Of a stretch of 64,000 nt of DNA, positions 32,995-41,518 are shown one piece after another. Source of the DNA: Roseiarcus sp050010035 (GTDB lineage: Bacteria > Pseudomonadota > Alphaproteobacteria > Rhizobiales > Beijerinckiaceae); NCBI GenBank assembly GCA_050010035.1, contig JBEKLU010000016.1:7982-71981 (forward strand), in the 5' to 3' direction. Both the position numbers and the translations under genes were made by a program. A model generated the notes under the pieces. The model did not search any database and was not told the origin of the DNA. It was given only the letters and a program-made list of their open reading frames with translations. How positions within the stretch are numbered: position 1 is the first letter of the stretch; each line of letters begins with the position of its first letter.

Positions 32995-34569
32995 TCATTT
33001 CTTCTTCCCCCCAAACGGGTTGAAGCCGCCGCCGAGGCCCGGCAGCTTGGGGCCGCCGACGCCCGGCAGGCCGGGAAATTGCGGGGGAAGATTGAACGCG
33101 CCGGGCGGCGGCGCATTGGGAATGCCGGCGGGCTTGGCAAGGCCTTGCGGCGCGCCGGCGCCGCCCATCTGCTTTTGCAGCGCCGCGAGTTGCTCCGGGC
33201 TCGGCGTCGGCGCGCCGCCGCCAAAACCCATCATCTGGCCGAGCTGGCCCATCATGCCGCGCTTGCCCGCCGAGGCGCCCATCGCCTTCATCATGTCGGC
33301 CATCTGGCGGTGCTGCTTGAGCAGGCGATTGACCAGTTCGACGCCGACCCCGGCGCCCGCCGCGATGCGCTTCTTGCGCGAGGCCTTCAAGAGGTCGGGA
33401 TTGCGCCGCTCCCTGGGCGTCATCGAGGAGATGATGGCGCGCTGGCGCTTGATCGCCTTCTCGTCGAAATGGGCGGAGGCGAGCTGGTCCTTGAGCTTGG
33501 CCATGCCCGGCAACATCCCCATGATGCCGCCCATGCCCCCCAGCTTCTCGATCTGCGCGAGCTGTTCGGAGAGATCGTTGAGATCGAAGACGCCCTTGCG
33601 CATCTTCTCGGCCATCTTGGCCGCCTGCTCGGCGTCGATCGTCTCAGCCGCCTTTTCCACCAGGCTGACGATGTCGCCCATGCCGAGAATGCGGTCGGCG
33701 AGGCGCTGGGGATGGAACTCCTCCAGCGCGTCCATCTTTTCGCCGACGCCGATGAGCTTGATCGGCTTGCCCGTGACCGCGCGCATCGACAGCGCCGCGC
33801 CGCCGCGCCCGTCGCCGTCGACGCGGGTCAGCACGATGCCGGTGACGCCGACGCGCGCGTCGAAGTTCTTGGCGAGGTTGACCGCGTCCTGGCCGGTGAG
33901 CGCGTCGGCGACCAGCAGGATCTCGTGCGGCCTGGCGGCGTCGCGGATTTCGGCCATTTCGGCCATCAGCGGCTCGTCGATATGGGTGCGCCCCGCCGTG
34001 TCGAGCAGCACCACGTCGTAGCCCTGCAGGCGCGCGACGCTCTCGGCGCGCTTGGCGATCGCCACCGGGTCCTCACCCGGCACGATCGGCAGCGTGTCGA
34101 CGCCGACCTGGCGCCCGAGCACCGCGAGCTGCTCCTGCGCGGCCGGGCGCTTGACGTCCAGCGAGGCCATCAGCACCTTGGCCTTGTTGCGCTCGGCGAG
34201 GCGCTTGGCGATCTTGGCGGCGGTCGTGGTCTTGCCCGCGCCTTGCAGGCCGACCAGCATGATCGCCACCGGCGCCGGCGCGTTGAGGTCGATCGCCTGG
34301 GACTCGCCGCCAAGCGTCTCGACCAGCGAATCGTGGACGATCTTGACGACCATCTGGCCGGGCTTGACCGACTTGATCACCGCCGCGCCGACCGCCTTGG
34401 CGCGGGTGCGGTCGATGAACGAGCGCACGACCTCGAGCGCCACGTCCGCCTCGATGAGCGCGCGGCGCACTTCGCGCATCGCCGCGTTGACGTCGTCCTC
34501 GGAGAGGGCGCCGCGGCCGGTCAGTTTGTCCAATATGCCGGAGAGCTTTTCCGAAAGGCTCTCGAACAT
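32995..34569 (-). CDS. ffh: Signal recognition particle protein Ffh
   Basis: Ffh is the GTPase of the signal recognition particle that brings nascent membrane proteins to FtsY. The 524-residue product has the N domain (LSEKLSGILDKLTGRG), the GTPase with G1 GLQGAGKTTT (107-116), G3 DTAGRTHID, G4 TRVDGDGRGG and the closing GVGEKMDALEEFHP. The M domain is methionine-rich (LGGMGGIMGMLPGMAKL, MADMMKAMGASAGKRGMMGQ) and binds signal sequences and SRP RNA. The tail is glycine/proline-rich. The SRP RNA gene was not found in the window. Confidence 0.98.
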   Translation of the reverse strand: MFESLSEKLSGILDKLTGRGALSEDDVNAAMREVRRALIEADVALEVVRSFIDRTRAKAVGAAVIKSVKPGQMVVKIVHDSLVETLGGESQAIDLNAPAPVAIMLVGLQGAGKTTTAAKIAKRLAERNKAKVLMASLDVKRPAAQEQLAVLGRQVGVDTLPIVPGEDPVAIAKRAESVARLQGYDVVLLDTAGRTHIDEPLMAEMAEIRDAARPHEILLVADALTGQDAVNLAKNFDARVGVTGIVLTRVDGDGRGGAALSMRAVTGKPIKLIGVGEKMDALEEFHPQRLADRILGMGDIVSLVEKAAETIDAEQAAKMAEKMRKGVFDLNDLSEQLAQIEKLGGMGGIMGMLPGMAKLKDQLASAHFDEKAIKRQRAIISSMTPRERRNPDLLKASRKKRIAAGAGVGVELVNRLLKQHRQMADMMKAMGASAGKRGMMGQLGQMMGFGGGAPTPSPEQLAALQKQMGGAGAPQGLAKPAGIPNAPPPGAFNLPPQFPGLPGVGGPKLPGLGGGFNPFGGKKK

Positions 34570-34587
34570 GGGTGCGCTCCAGATGTC

Positions 34588-34650
34588 GGAGGACGGAGGA
34601 CGGAGGACAGAAGCGCGTTCTGTCTCCCGTCCTCTGTCCTCTGTGCTCCG
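34588..34650. repeat. Tandem GGAGGAC heptamers with facing complement
   Basis: GGAGGAC occurs three times head-to-tail at 34588-34608. It is followed by GACAGAAGCGCGTTCTGTC-type hairpin bases and then GTCCTC-rich sequence complementary to the heptamers, so the stretch can fold into one long imperfect hairpin in the ffh leader. Confidence 0.7.
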
Positions 34651-34900
34651 TTCTCCGTCGTCCGATCCCCAAACGACAAAAACGCCCGGGGGCGCGACGC
34701 GCTGCCGGACGGGGACCGCTGGCCTCGAAGGGGACAGACGGCTTTTCGACGAGGCTTTAGACCTGACGAAGAACGCCGCGGCTCTTAAGCGCGCGGGGCG
34801 GGGAAGTCAAATGGCGTTCGCCGCGATCAAGCGCGCCATCGATACGGCGCACGAAAGCCTTGGCGAACTTAAACCAGACGACGAAGGCAATGACTCGTCA

Positions 34901-35031
34901 TGGCCGGGCTTGTCCCGGCCATCCACGCGGTCGAGCCGCCGCTTCGCGACCGGAAAAGCGGTACATTCTCGGCATCATCGTCAGGAGTGGCGGCAGCTTC
35001 ACCGCGTGGATGGCCGGGACAAGCCCGGCCA
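34901..35031. repeat. Extragenic palindrome pair, family C
   Basis: TGGCCGGGCTTGTCCCGGCC followed by ATCCACGCGG on the left is complementary to CCGCGTGGAT and GGCCGGGACAAGCCCGGCCA on the right, with about 75 bases between. Each half also contains its own short hairpin. The sequence type is common in Rhizobiales intergenic DNA. Confidence 0.85.
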
Positions 35032-35104
35032 AGACGGCGGTGGGTGTTTTTGGGCAATTGGCATTAGACGTCCATGCTTCGTCGCGAAGGCGGCGGAGGG
35101 CCCT

Positions 35105-37006
35105 TCAGAATCCCTTCGCCTTCAGCGCCGCGGAGATTTCGTCGAGCGTCGCCGGGTCCTCGATCGTCGCCGGCGTCGACCAGGGATCGTGGTCGGCGAT
35201 CTTCTTCATCGTGCCGCGCAGGATCTTGCCCGAGCGCGTCTTGGGCAGGCGGGCGACGACCAGCGCCACCTTGAACGCGGCGACCGGGCCGATCTTGTCG
35301 CGCACCAGGGCGACGACCTCGCGCTCGATCTCCTCGTGCGGCCGGTTGACCCCGGCCTTGAGCACCAGGAAGCCGCAGGGCTGCTCACCCTTGATCTCGT
35401 CCTTGACGCCGAGCACCGCGCATTCGGCGACCGCCGGGTGCGAGGCGACCACCTCCTCCATGCCGCCGGTCGACAGCCGGTGGCCGGCGACGTTGATGAT
35501 GTCGTCGGTGCGCCCGAGTATGGTGAGATAGCCGTCCTCGTCCTTGAAGCCCGCGTCGGCGGTCTTGTAGTAGCCGGGGAATTCCTTGAGGTAGCTCTCC
35601 CGCATGCGCTCGTCGTGCCGATAGAGGGTCGGCAGGCAGCCCGGCGGCAGTGGCAGCTTGATGACGATCGAGCCCATCGTTCCGGTCGGCACCACGTGCG
35701 TCGCTTCGTCGACGATGTCGACGACGTAGCCCGGCATCGGCACGGTCGGCGAGCCGCGCTTGATCGGCATGATGCCGAGGCCGACCGGATTGGCGGCGAT
35801 CGCCCAGCCGGTTTCGGTCTGCCACCAGTGATCGACGACCGGGATCTTCAGCGCGCCCTCGGCCCAGGCGAGGGTGTCGGGATCGGCGCGCTCGCCGGCG
35901 AGGAACAGCGTGCGCAGCGAGGCGATCGAATGAGCGGCGAGCTTCTCGGCTTTCGGGTCCTCCTTGCGCACCGCGCGCAGCGCCGTCGGCGCGGTGAAGA
36001 AGGCGGCGACCTTGTATTCGTCGATGACGCGCCAGAAGGCGCCGGCGTCCGGCGTGCCGACCGGCTTGCCTTCATAGAGGACCGTCGCGCAGCCGTGCAC
36101 CAGCGGCGCGTAGACGATGTAGGAATGGCCGACGACCCAGCCGATGTCGGAGCCCGCCCAATAGGTCTCGCCGGGCTCGACGCCGTAGAGGTTCGTCATC
36201 GACCATTCCAACGCGACGAGGTGGCCGCCGTTGTCGCGCACCACGCCCTTGGGCTGGCCGGTCGTTCCCGAGGTGTAGAGGATATAGAGCGGATCGGTGG
36301 CGGCGACTTCGACGCAGGGCGCGCGCTTGCCCGCGGCGCGCGCCGCGGCGGTGAGCGCCGCCCAGTCGTGGTCGCGCCCGGCGATCATCTTGGCCTCGTG
36401 CTGGGGCCGCTGGAAGACGACGCAGGATTGCGGCTTGTTCTTCGACAGGCCGATGGCGAGGTCGAGCAGGGGCTTGTATTCGACGAGCCGCCCCGGCTCG
36501 ACGCCGCAGCTCGCGGTGAGCACCAGCTTGGGGTCCGCGTCGTCGATGCGGGTGGCGAGCTCCTTGGCGGCGAAGCCGCCGAAAACCACCGAATGGATCG
36601 CGCCGATGCGCGCGCAGGCCAGCATCGCCACGATCGCCTCGGGGATCATCGGCATGTAGACGATGACGCGGTCGCCCTTGACGACCCCGAGATCGCCCAG
36701 CACCGCCGCGAGCGTCGCCGTTTCGTCGAGCAGTTCGGCGTAGGTGATGCGGCGTTTTGTCGCAGTGACCGGGCTGTCGTAGAAAACCGCGGTCTGATCG
36801 CCGCGCCCGCGCTCGACGTGGCGGTCGAGCGCGTTGAAACAGGTGTTGCACGTCGCGTCGGGGAACCAGTGGCCGTACACGCCGGCGCTTTCGTCGAAAA
36901 TCCGCCGCGGCGGCCGTATCCAGTCGATCGCCTTGGCCGCCTCGGCCCAAAAGGCTTGCGGATCGGCGCGCCACTGGGCATAGACCTCCTTGTAGCGGCT
37001 CGTCAT
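35105..37006 (-). CDS. prpE: Propionyl-CoA synthetase (acetyl-CoA synthetase family)
   Basis: This enzyme activates propionate (and probably acetate) to the CoA thioester. The 633-residue product shows YILYTSGTTGQPKGVVRDNG, YWAGSDIGWVVGHSYIVYAP, WWQTETGWAIA, GYYKTADAGFKDEDGYLTIL and GRTDDIINVAGHRLSTGGME. The A10 lysine is present in LPKTRSGKILRGTMKKIAD, the site usually controlled by acetylation. DPDATCNTCFNALDRHVERG-like N terminus (FPDATCNTCFNALDRHVERG) and RDNGGH after the A3 motif favour PrpE over Acs. The ATG has GGGAG 10 bases upstream. No 2-methylcitrate genes are adjacent. Confidence 0.9.
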   Translation of the reverse strand: MTSRYKEVYAQWRADPQAFWAEAAKAIDWIRPPRRIFDESAGVYGHWFPDATCNTCFNALDRHVERGRGDQTAVFYDSPVTATKRRITYAELLDETATLAAVLGDLGVVKGDRVIVYMPMIPEAIVAMLACARIGAIHSVVFGGFAAKELATRIDDADPKLVLTASCGVEPGRLVEYKPLLDLAIGLSKNKPQSCVVFQRPQHEAKMIAGRDHDWAALTAAARAAGKRAPCVEVAATDPLYILYTSGTTGQPKGVVRDNGGHLVALEWSMTNLYGVEPGETYWAGSDIGWVVGHSYIVYAPLVHGCATVLYEGKPVGTPDAGAFWRVIDEYKVAAFFTAPTALRAVRKEDPKAEKLAAHSIASLRTLFLAGERADPDTLAWAEGALKIPVVDHWWQTETGWAIAANPVGLGIMPIKRGSPTVPMPGYVVDIVDEATHVVPTGTMGSIVIKLPLPPGCLPTLYRHDERMRESYLKEFPGYYKTADAGFKDEDGYLTILGRTDDIINVAGHRLSTGGMEEVVASHPAVAECAVLGVKDEIKGEQPCGFLVLKAGVNRPHEEIEREVVALVRDKIGPVAAFKVALVVARLPKTRSGKILRGTMKKIADHDPWSTPATIEDPATLDEISAALKAKGF

Positions 37007-37136
37007 CGTCTCGCTCCCTTCGCGTCGTCGGCTTGGCGTCGAATTTGTTGAGGAATTTTCGCGCTTTCGGCAGGCGAAGGCAATGCGCGCGCCGTTAGCA
37101 CTTTGGCTTAAAGACGCGGCGAGATGCGAGCGCCCC

Positions 37137-37895
37137 ATGCCCGGCGACTGGACTTTCTATATGGCGGCGGTCCCCGCCGTCGTCTTGCTCGGCCTGTCCA
37201 AGGGCGGCTTTTCCGGCTTGAGCACCCTGGCGATGCCGCTGCTCGCGCTCGCGATCTCGCCGGTGCGCGCCGCGGCGATCGTGCTGCCGATTCTGATCGT
37301 GCAGGACTGGGTCAGCGTCTGGGCCTTTCGGCGCGACTTCAACGTCCGCAACCTCTTGATTCTGATCCCCGCCGCGCTGATCGGCATCGCCGCCGGCTGG
37401 CTGCTCGCGGCGCGCGTGAGCGAAGCGGCGGTGCGGCTGGCGGTCGGGCTCATCTCCGTCGGATTCGTCGTCTTCATGCTGCTGCGCGAGCGGCTGGCGG
37501 GCGACGCGGCCACGGCCGCGAAGGTCGCGCCGGGAATCTTCTGGGGCGCGCTCGCCGGATTCACCAGCTTCGTCAGCCACGCCGGCGCGCCGCCGGTGAT
37601 GGTCTACGTCATGCCGCAAAAGCTCGCGCCGCGCGTCTTCGCCGGCACGTTGACGATGTTCTTCGCCGCGGTCAATCTCTTGAAAGTGCCGCCCTATTTC
37701 CTCCTCGGCCAGTTCAGCGCGGACAATCTGACCGTCTCGGCGAGCCTCTTTCCGCTGGCCATCGCAGCCACCTTCGCCGGCGTCTGGCTGGTGCGCCGGG
37801 TGTCCGCGGATCGGTTCTACGCGATCGTGCTCGTCCTGACCTTTCTGATCGGCGTGAAGCTATCCTATGACGGTTTGCACGAAATCCTGGTCTAA
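37137..37895 (+). CDS. TauE/SafE-family membrane protein (sulfite/organoanion exporter-like)
   Basis: This 252-residue protein of about seven or eight transmembrane helices is of the TauE/SafE family. Key segments are VVLLGLSKGGFSGLSTLAMP near the N terminus, AAIVLPILIVQDWVSVWAFR and GFTSFVSHAGAPPVMVYVMP, which are the two duplicated family motifs. Members move sulfite, sulfoacetate or other small organic anions across the inner membrane. The ATG at 37137 gives MPGDWTFYMA; upstream in-frame codons are unconserved. It is divergent from prpE. The substrate is not indicated by the context. Confidence 0.9.
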   Translation: MPGDWTFYMAAVPAVVLLGLSKGGFSGLSTLAMPLLALAISPVRAAAIVLPILIVQDWVSVWAFRRDFNVRNLLILIPAALIGIAAGWLLAARVSEAAVRLAVGLISVGFVVFMLLRERLAGDAATAAKVAPGIFWGALAGFTSFVSHAGAPPVMVYVMPQKLAPRVFAGTLTMFFAAVNLLKVPPYFLLGQFSADNLTVSASLFPLAIAATFAGVWLVRRVSADRFYAIVLVLTFLIGVKLSYDGLHEILV

Positions 37896-37974
37896 CGGAA
37901 ACGTAACGGCTGAGGCGCAAGGACGTGGCGATCACGTGAGCAAGAATATGGCGATCACGCGAGAAGGAGCCGCC

Positions 37975-38415
37975 ATGAGCGCAGCCGAGGCGGAAGCGGT
38001 CGGCGCAGGTTCGCAGTTGAAACGCCAGATTCCCTCCTTCGCGGCGATCGGGTTGTTCGGCTACTGCGTCGACGCCGGGATCACGTACCTCGGCGCCAAG
38101 CATCTGGGCTTGTCGCCGGAGCTCGCCCGGCCGCCGGGCTTCATCGTCGCGACGATCGTCAATTTCGCGCTCAACCGGGCGATCACCTTCCGCCACGCCG
38201 ACGCGCCGCTGATCCGCGCCTTCCTGCGCTATTGCCTGGTCGCGGCGGCGGGCCTCGTCGTCAACTACGCCGCCTATTCGGCCTGCGTCTTCGCCTCGCC
38301 CGGGGTCGGCGTCGCGGTGACCCCCGCCATCCTGCCGCTGTTCGTCGCCGTCGGCAGCGGCGTCGCGATGGTCGTGACCTTCGTCGGCTTCCGCTTTTTC
38401 GCCTTTCGCGTCTGA
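37975..38415 (+). CDS. GtrA-family membrane protein
   Basis: This 146-residue protein has four transmembrane helices. The GtrA pattern is FAAIGLFGYCVDAGITYLGA, RPPGFIVATIVNFALNRAIT and FRHADAP, then two further helices ending in VGFRFFAFRV. GtrA-type proteins are thought to flip polyprenyl-linked sugars during modification of surface glycans. The ATG at 37975 has GAAGGAG about 8 bases upstream and is clearly preferred over a start at 37867. It is monocistronic or loosely linked to the TauE gene. The sugar and target are unknown. Confidence 0.87.
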   Translation: MSAAEAEAVGAGSQLKRQIPSFAAIGLFGYCVDAGITYLGAKHLGLSPELARPPGFIVATIVNFALNRAITFRHADAPLIRAFLRYCLVAAAGLVVNYAAYSACVFASPGVGVAVTPAILPLFVAVGSGVAMVVTFVGFRFFAFRV

Positions 38416-38500
38416 AGGGCGCCATGCCGCGCCCGAGGGGCCTCGCATCGGGCGGCAGGCGCGCTATGATGGGCGCCGTCGCTCGAGGAAAGAGGCCGGC

Positions 38501-40144
38501 ATGCCGATTTCGCCCTATGATCGCGATCTTGATCGCAACCCCGCCAATTTCCAGCCGCTGACGCCGCTCGGGTTCCTCGAGCGCGCGGCGGCGGTGTTCC
38601 CCGATCGCCTCGCGATCGTCCACGGAGCGCTGCGCCGGACCTATCGCGACTTCTACGCGCGATCGCGCCGTCTCGCCTCGGCGCTCGCCAAGAGGGGATT
38701 TTCGCGCGGCGACACGGTGTCGGCGATGCTCGCCAACACGCCGGCGATGCTGGAGTGCCACTACGGCGTCCCGATGTGCGGCGCGGCGCTCAACGCGCTC
38801 AACACCCGCCTCGACGCGAGCGCCCTCGCCTTCATGCTCGACCACGGCGAAGCCAAGGCGCTGATCGTCGATCGCGAATTCTCCGCCGTCATCGCCGCCG
38901 CCTTGAAGATCGCCAAGGCGCGCCCGCTCGTCATCGACTACGACGATGCGGAATACGACGGCCCCGGCGCGCGGCTCGGCGACATCGAATACGAATCGTT
39001 GCTCGCCGAAGGCGACGAGACCTGGGATTGGCTTCGCCCGCGCGACGAATGGGACGCCATTGCGCTCAATTACACCTCGGGCACGACAGGCGATCCCAAG
39101 GGCGTCGTCTACCATCATCGCGGCGCCTACCTGTTGGCGCTCGGCAACATCGTCAGCGCCGACATCGGCCGCCATCCCGTCTATCTCTGGACGCTGCCGA
39201 TGTTCCACTGCAACGGCTGGTGTTTCCCGTGGTCGATCAGCGTCAAGGCCGGCGTGCACGTGTGCCTGCGCCAGGTGCGCGCCAAGGCGCTCTACGACCT
39301 CATCGCCGAGCACGGCGTCACCCACATGTGCGGCGCGCCGATCGTCATGTCGGTCCTGCTCGACGCGAGCGCGCAGGAGAAGCGCCCGCTGCCGCACGTC
39401 GTCCGCTTTTTGACCGCCGCCGCGCCGCCTCCCGCCGCCGTGCTGGCGGCGATGCGCGAAGCCGGCTTCGACGTAACTCACGTTTACGGGCTCACCGAGG
39501 TCTACGGCCCCGCGGTCGTCAACGATTGGAGGGAGGAATGGGACGCGCTCGACGGCGCCGCGCAGGCCGCTCTGAAGGCGCGCCAGGGCGTGCGCTATCA
39601 GGCGCTGGAAGCGCTCGACGTGATGGACCCCGAGACGATGCTGAGCGCGCCCGCCGACGGCGAGACGCTCGGCGAAGTGATGTTTCGTGGCAACGTGGTG
39701 ATGAAGGGCTATCTGAAGAACAAGGCCGCGAGCGACAAGGCCTTCGCCGGCGGCTGGTTCCATTCCGGCGATCTCGGCGTCAAGCATCCCGACGGCTACG
39801 TCCAGCTCAAGGACCGCTCGAAGGACATCATCATTTCCGGCGGCGAGAACATCTCCTCGATCGAGGTCGAGGACGCGCTGTTCCAGCACCCGGGCGTGCA
39901 ACTGGCCGCGGTGGTGGCGCGCCCCGACGACAAATGGGGCGAGACGCCCTGCGCCTTCGTGGAGATGAAACCCGGCGCCAGCGCCAGCGAAGAGGAGCTG
40001 ATCGCCTGGTGCCGCGCGCGCCTCGCGCATTACAAGTGCCCGCGCCACGTCGTCTTCGCCGAGATCCCGAAGACCTCGACCGGCAAAGTGCAGAAATTCG
40101 CCCTGCGCGAGCGGGCGCGCGGCGTCGGCCGGCCGCCGCCATGA
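38501..40144 (+). CDS. Acyl-CoA synthetase (DmdB / medium-chain type)
   Basis: This ANL-superfamily ligase of 547 residues resembles the group that includes methylmercaptopropionate-CoA ligase and medium-chain acyl-CoA synthetases. Motifs are NYTSGTTGDPKGVVYHHRGA (A3), HVYGLTEVYGP (A5), GWFHSGDLGVKHPDGYVQLK (A7-A8), SGGENISSIEVEDALFQHPG and PKTSTGKVQKFALRERAR with the A10 lysine intact. The ATG at 38501 lies shortly after GAGGAAAGAGG. Its stop overlaps the start of the CHAD gene (ATGA). The carboxylic acid substrate cannot be decided from sequence. Confidence 0.93.
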   Translation: MPISPYDRDLDRNPANFQPLTPLGFLERAAAVFPDRLAIVHGALRRTYRDFYARSRRLASALAKRGFSRGDTVSAMLANTPAMLECHYGVPMCGAALNALNTRLDASALAFMLDHGEAKALIVDREFSAVIAAALKIAKARPLVIDYDDAEYDGPGARLGDIEYESLLAEGDETWDWLRPRDEWDAIALNYTSGTTGDPKGVVYHHRGAYLLALGNIVSADIGRHPVYLWTLPMFHCNGWCFPWSISVKAGVHVCLRQVRAKALYDLIAEHGVTHMCGAPIVMSVLLDASAQEKRPLPHVVRFLTAAAPPPAAVLAAMREAGFDVTHVYGLTEVYGPAVVNDWREEWDALDGAAQAALKARQGVRYQALEALDVMDPETMLSAPADGETLGEVMFRGNVVMKGYLKNKAASDKAFAGGWFHSGDLGVKHPDGYVQLKDRSKDIIISGGENISSIEVEDALFQHPGVQLAAVVARPDDKWGETPCAFVEMKPGASASEEELIAWCRARLAHYKCPRHVVFAEIPKTSTGKVQKFALRERARGVGRPPP

Positions 40145-41046
40145 TCGCCTCGCAACGTTCCTGGCCCCTGCATTGCCGCGCCGCCCTGGTCGCGACGATC
40201 CTGGCCGCGGCCGATCAGTTCGCGCGTCCCGGCGGCGACGAGGCGGAACACATCCACGACGTGCGCAAGACGCTGAAAGGCGCCGGCGGATTGGCGCGCC
40301 TGTTCACCCCGTTCGCCGGCGCGTCCGCCTATCAGGCGCTCGACGTCATCAACGCGGCGAGGCGGCGCGTCGGCCGGGCCCGCGATCTCGACATTCTGCC
40401 CGGCGTCCTGAAGCGGCTGAACGGGCCGGCCGAGACGCAAGAGATTCTTCTGCGCGTCATCGCCGGCCAGCGGGAGGCCGTGCGACGCGCGCACCGCGCC
40501 ATCGACGCTGCCGGCGTCGCCGCCGAGCTGCGCGCGCTGGCGCGCTCCGTCGAGGGCTGGGACATCCAGAGCGCCGGCGCCGAGCCGCTGCTCGCCGCGC
40601 TGCGGCGCACCTATCGCGGGGCGCGGCGGATCGGCCAGCGCGCCCTGGCGAGCCGCGACGCCGGCGATCTGCACGCGCTGCGCGCGCGCGTCGTCGACCT
40701 TTCCCATCAGCTCCAGGCGTTCGAGCCGGCGTGGCCGGCGATGTTCCAGGCGATGGAGCGCGAGCTTCACCGGTTGCGAACGACGCTCGGCGACCACAAC
40801 GATCTGACTGTGCTCGCCGAATTCGCGCGCGGCCGTCCCGAACTGCCCCCCGGCGAGGCGGAGCGCCTCATCGCGCTGGTCGTGCGGCGGCGGCGCCCGC
40901 TGGAGCGCCGCGCGAGCGACCGGTTCTCCCGGCTCTTCGCCGAGCGTCCGGGCGCGTTCGAGCGCCGGATCGCGGCCTACCTCGAGCGTCCGCAGCGCAA
41001 GCCTCGCGCGCCGGCGCGGCGGCCGGCGAGCCCGCCTCAGGGGTAG
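40141..41046 (+). CDS. CHAD domain protein
   Basis: This 301-residue helical protein carries a CHAD domain, a positively charged bundle that binds polyphosphate and is found beside polyphosphate granules. The conserved histidines and basic residues are seen in EHIHDVRKTLKGAGGLARL (about 40-58), RRRVGRARDLDIL and LHRLRTTLGDHNDLTVLAEF. The first 30 residues are a short lead and the last 20 are basic and proline-rich. No CYTH/triphosphatase domain is fused or adjacent. It is translationally coupled to the acyl-CoA synthetase gene and ends 10 bases inside the convergent LprI-like gene. Confidence 0.9.
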   Translation: MIASQRSWPLHCRAALVATILAAADQFARPGGDEAEHIHDVRKTLKGAGGLARLFTPFAGASAYQALDVINAARRRVGRARDLDILPGVLKRLNGPAETQEILLRVIAGQREAVRRAHRAIDAAGVAAELRALARSVEGWDIQSAGAEPLLAALRRTYRGARRIGQRALASRDAGDLHALRARVVDLSHQLQAFEPAWPAMFQAMERELHRLRTTLGDHNDLTVLAEFARGRPELPPGEAERLIALVVRRRRPLERRASDRFSRLFAERPGAFERRIAAYLERPQRKPRAPARRPASPPQG

Positions 41047-41450
41047 CGCGCCTTGATGTCGGCGATGCGCTGGGCGTCGTAATCGATGATGCAGGCGAGG
41101 CGCGGATCGCCGCCCTTGGCGTTCATGCCCGCCTCGAAGGGCGCGACGTCCTGGCATTCGGAGTCGCGCCAGCCGATCCATTGCGCCTGCGCGTCGTTGA
41201 GCGAGCGTTTCCAGCGCGCCTTCTGCGAGGCGAGCACGCCCGCGCGCGCCTGGATGTTCTTGGTCGCGGCCTCGATGGTCGCCGCGAGGTCGCGTTCCGC
41301 GCGGTCGGCGGCCGTGCGCAGGCAGTCGGCGAGGTCGCGCGCGCCGATCTTCTTGGCGTCGCAGGCGACTTGCGAGGGGCGCAGCTCGTCCGCCGCGGCG
41401 CCGGTCGCGGCCGATGCGGCCAGAGCCGCGGCGAGGAGAAGGGTTCGCAT
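41037..41450 (-). CDS. Exported LprI/DUF1311-like protein
   Basis: The product has 137 residues with a Sec signal peptide (about 1-21, LLLAAALAASAATGAAAD). The mature domain follows the LprI (lysozyme-inhibitor-like, DUF1311) layout: SQVACDAKKIGARDLADCLR, then a long helix, QKARWKRSLNDAQAQWIGWR, DSECQDVA and LACIIDYDAQRIADIK. The conserved W..WRD.EC and the four cysteines match the family. Members may protect against lysozyme in the periplasm. The ATG at 41450 fits the signal peptide. Confidence 0.85.
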   Translation of the reverse strand: MRTLLLAAALAASAATGAAADELRPSQVACDAKKIGARDLADCLRTAADRAERDLAATIEAATKNIQARAGVLASQKARWKRSLNDAQAQWIGWRDSECQDVAPFEAGMNAKGGDPRLACIIDYDAQRIADIKARYP

Positions 41451-41518
41451 GATCGAAAATTCCACGGGAAAGACTACCCCATAACGGCAAAGGCGGTATT
41501 CGCCTAGAGACCTCTCGC

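Larger units (their letters stand above)
34570..35104. other. 535-base intergenic region upstream of ffh with two repeat elements
   Basis: No gene is supported here. Next to ffh are three tandem GGAGGAC heptamers facing a partly complementary stretch; further out is an inverted pair of a family C palindrome. The remainder shows no clear ORF, RNA gene or promoter. Confidence 0.7.

Noticed and set aside
34570..35104. Short open frames in the ffh upstream region as genes
   Set aside because: They consist of repeat sequence and have neither ribosome sites nor recognisable domains.
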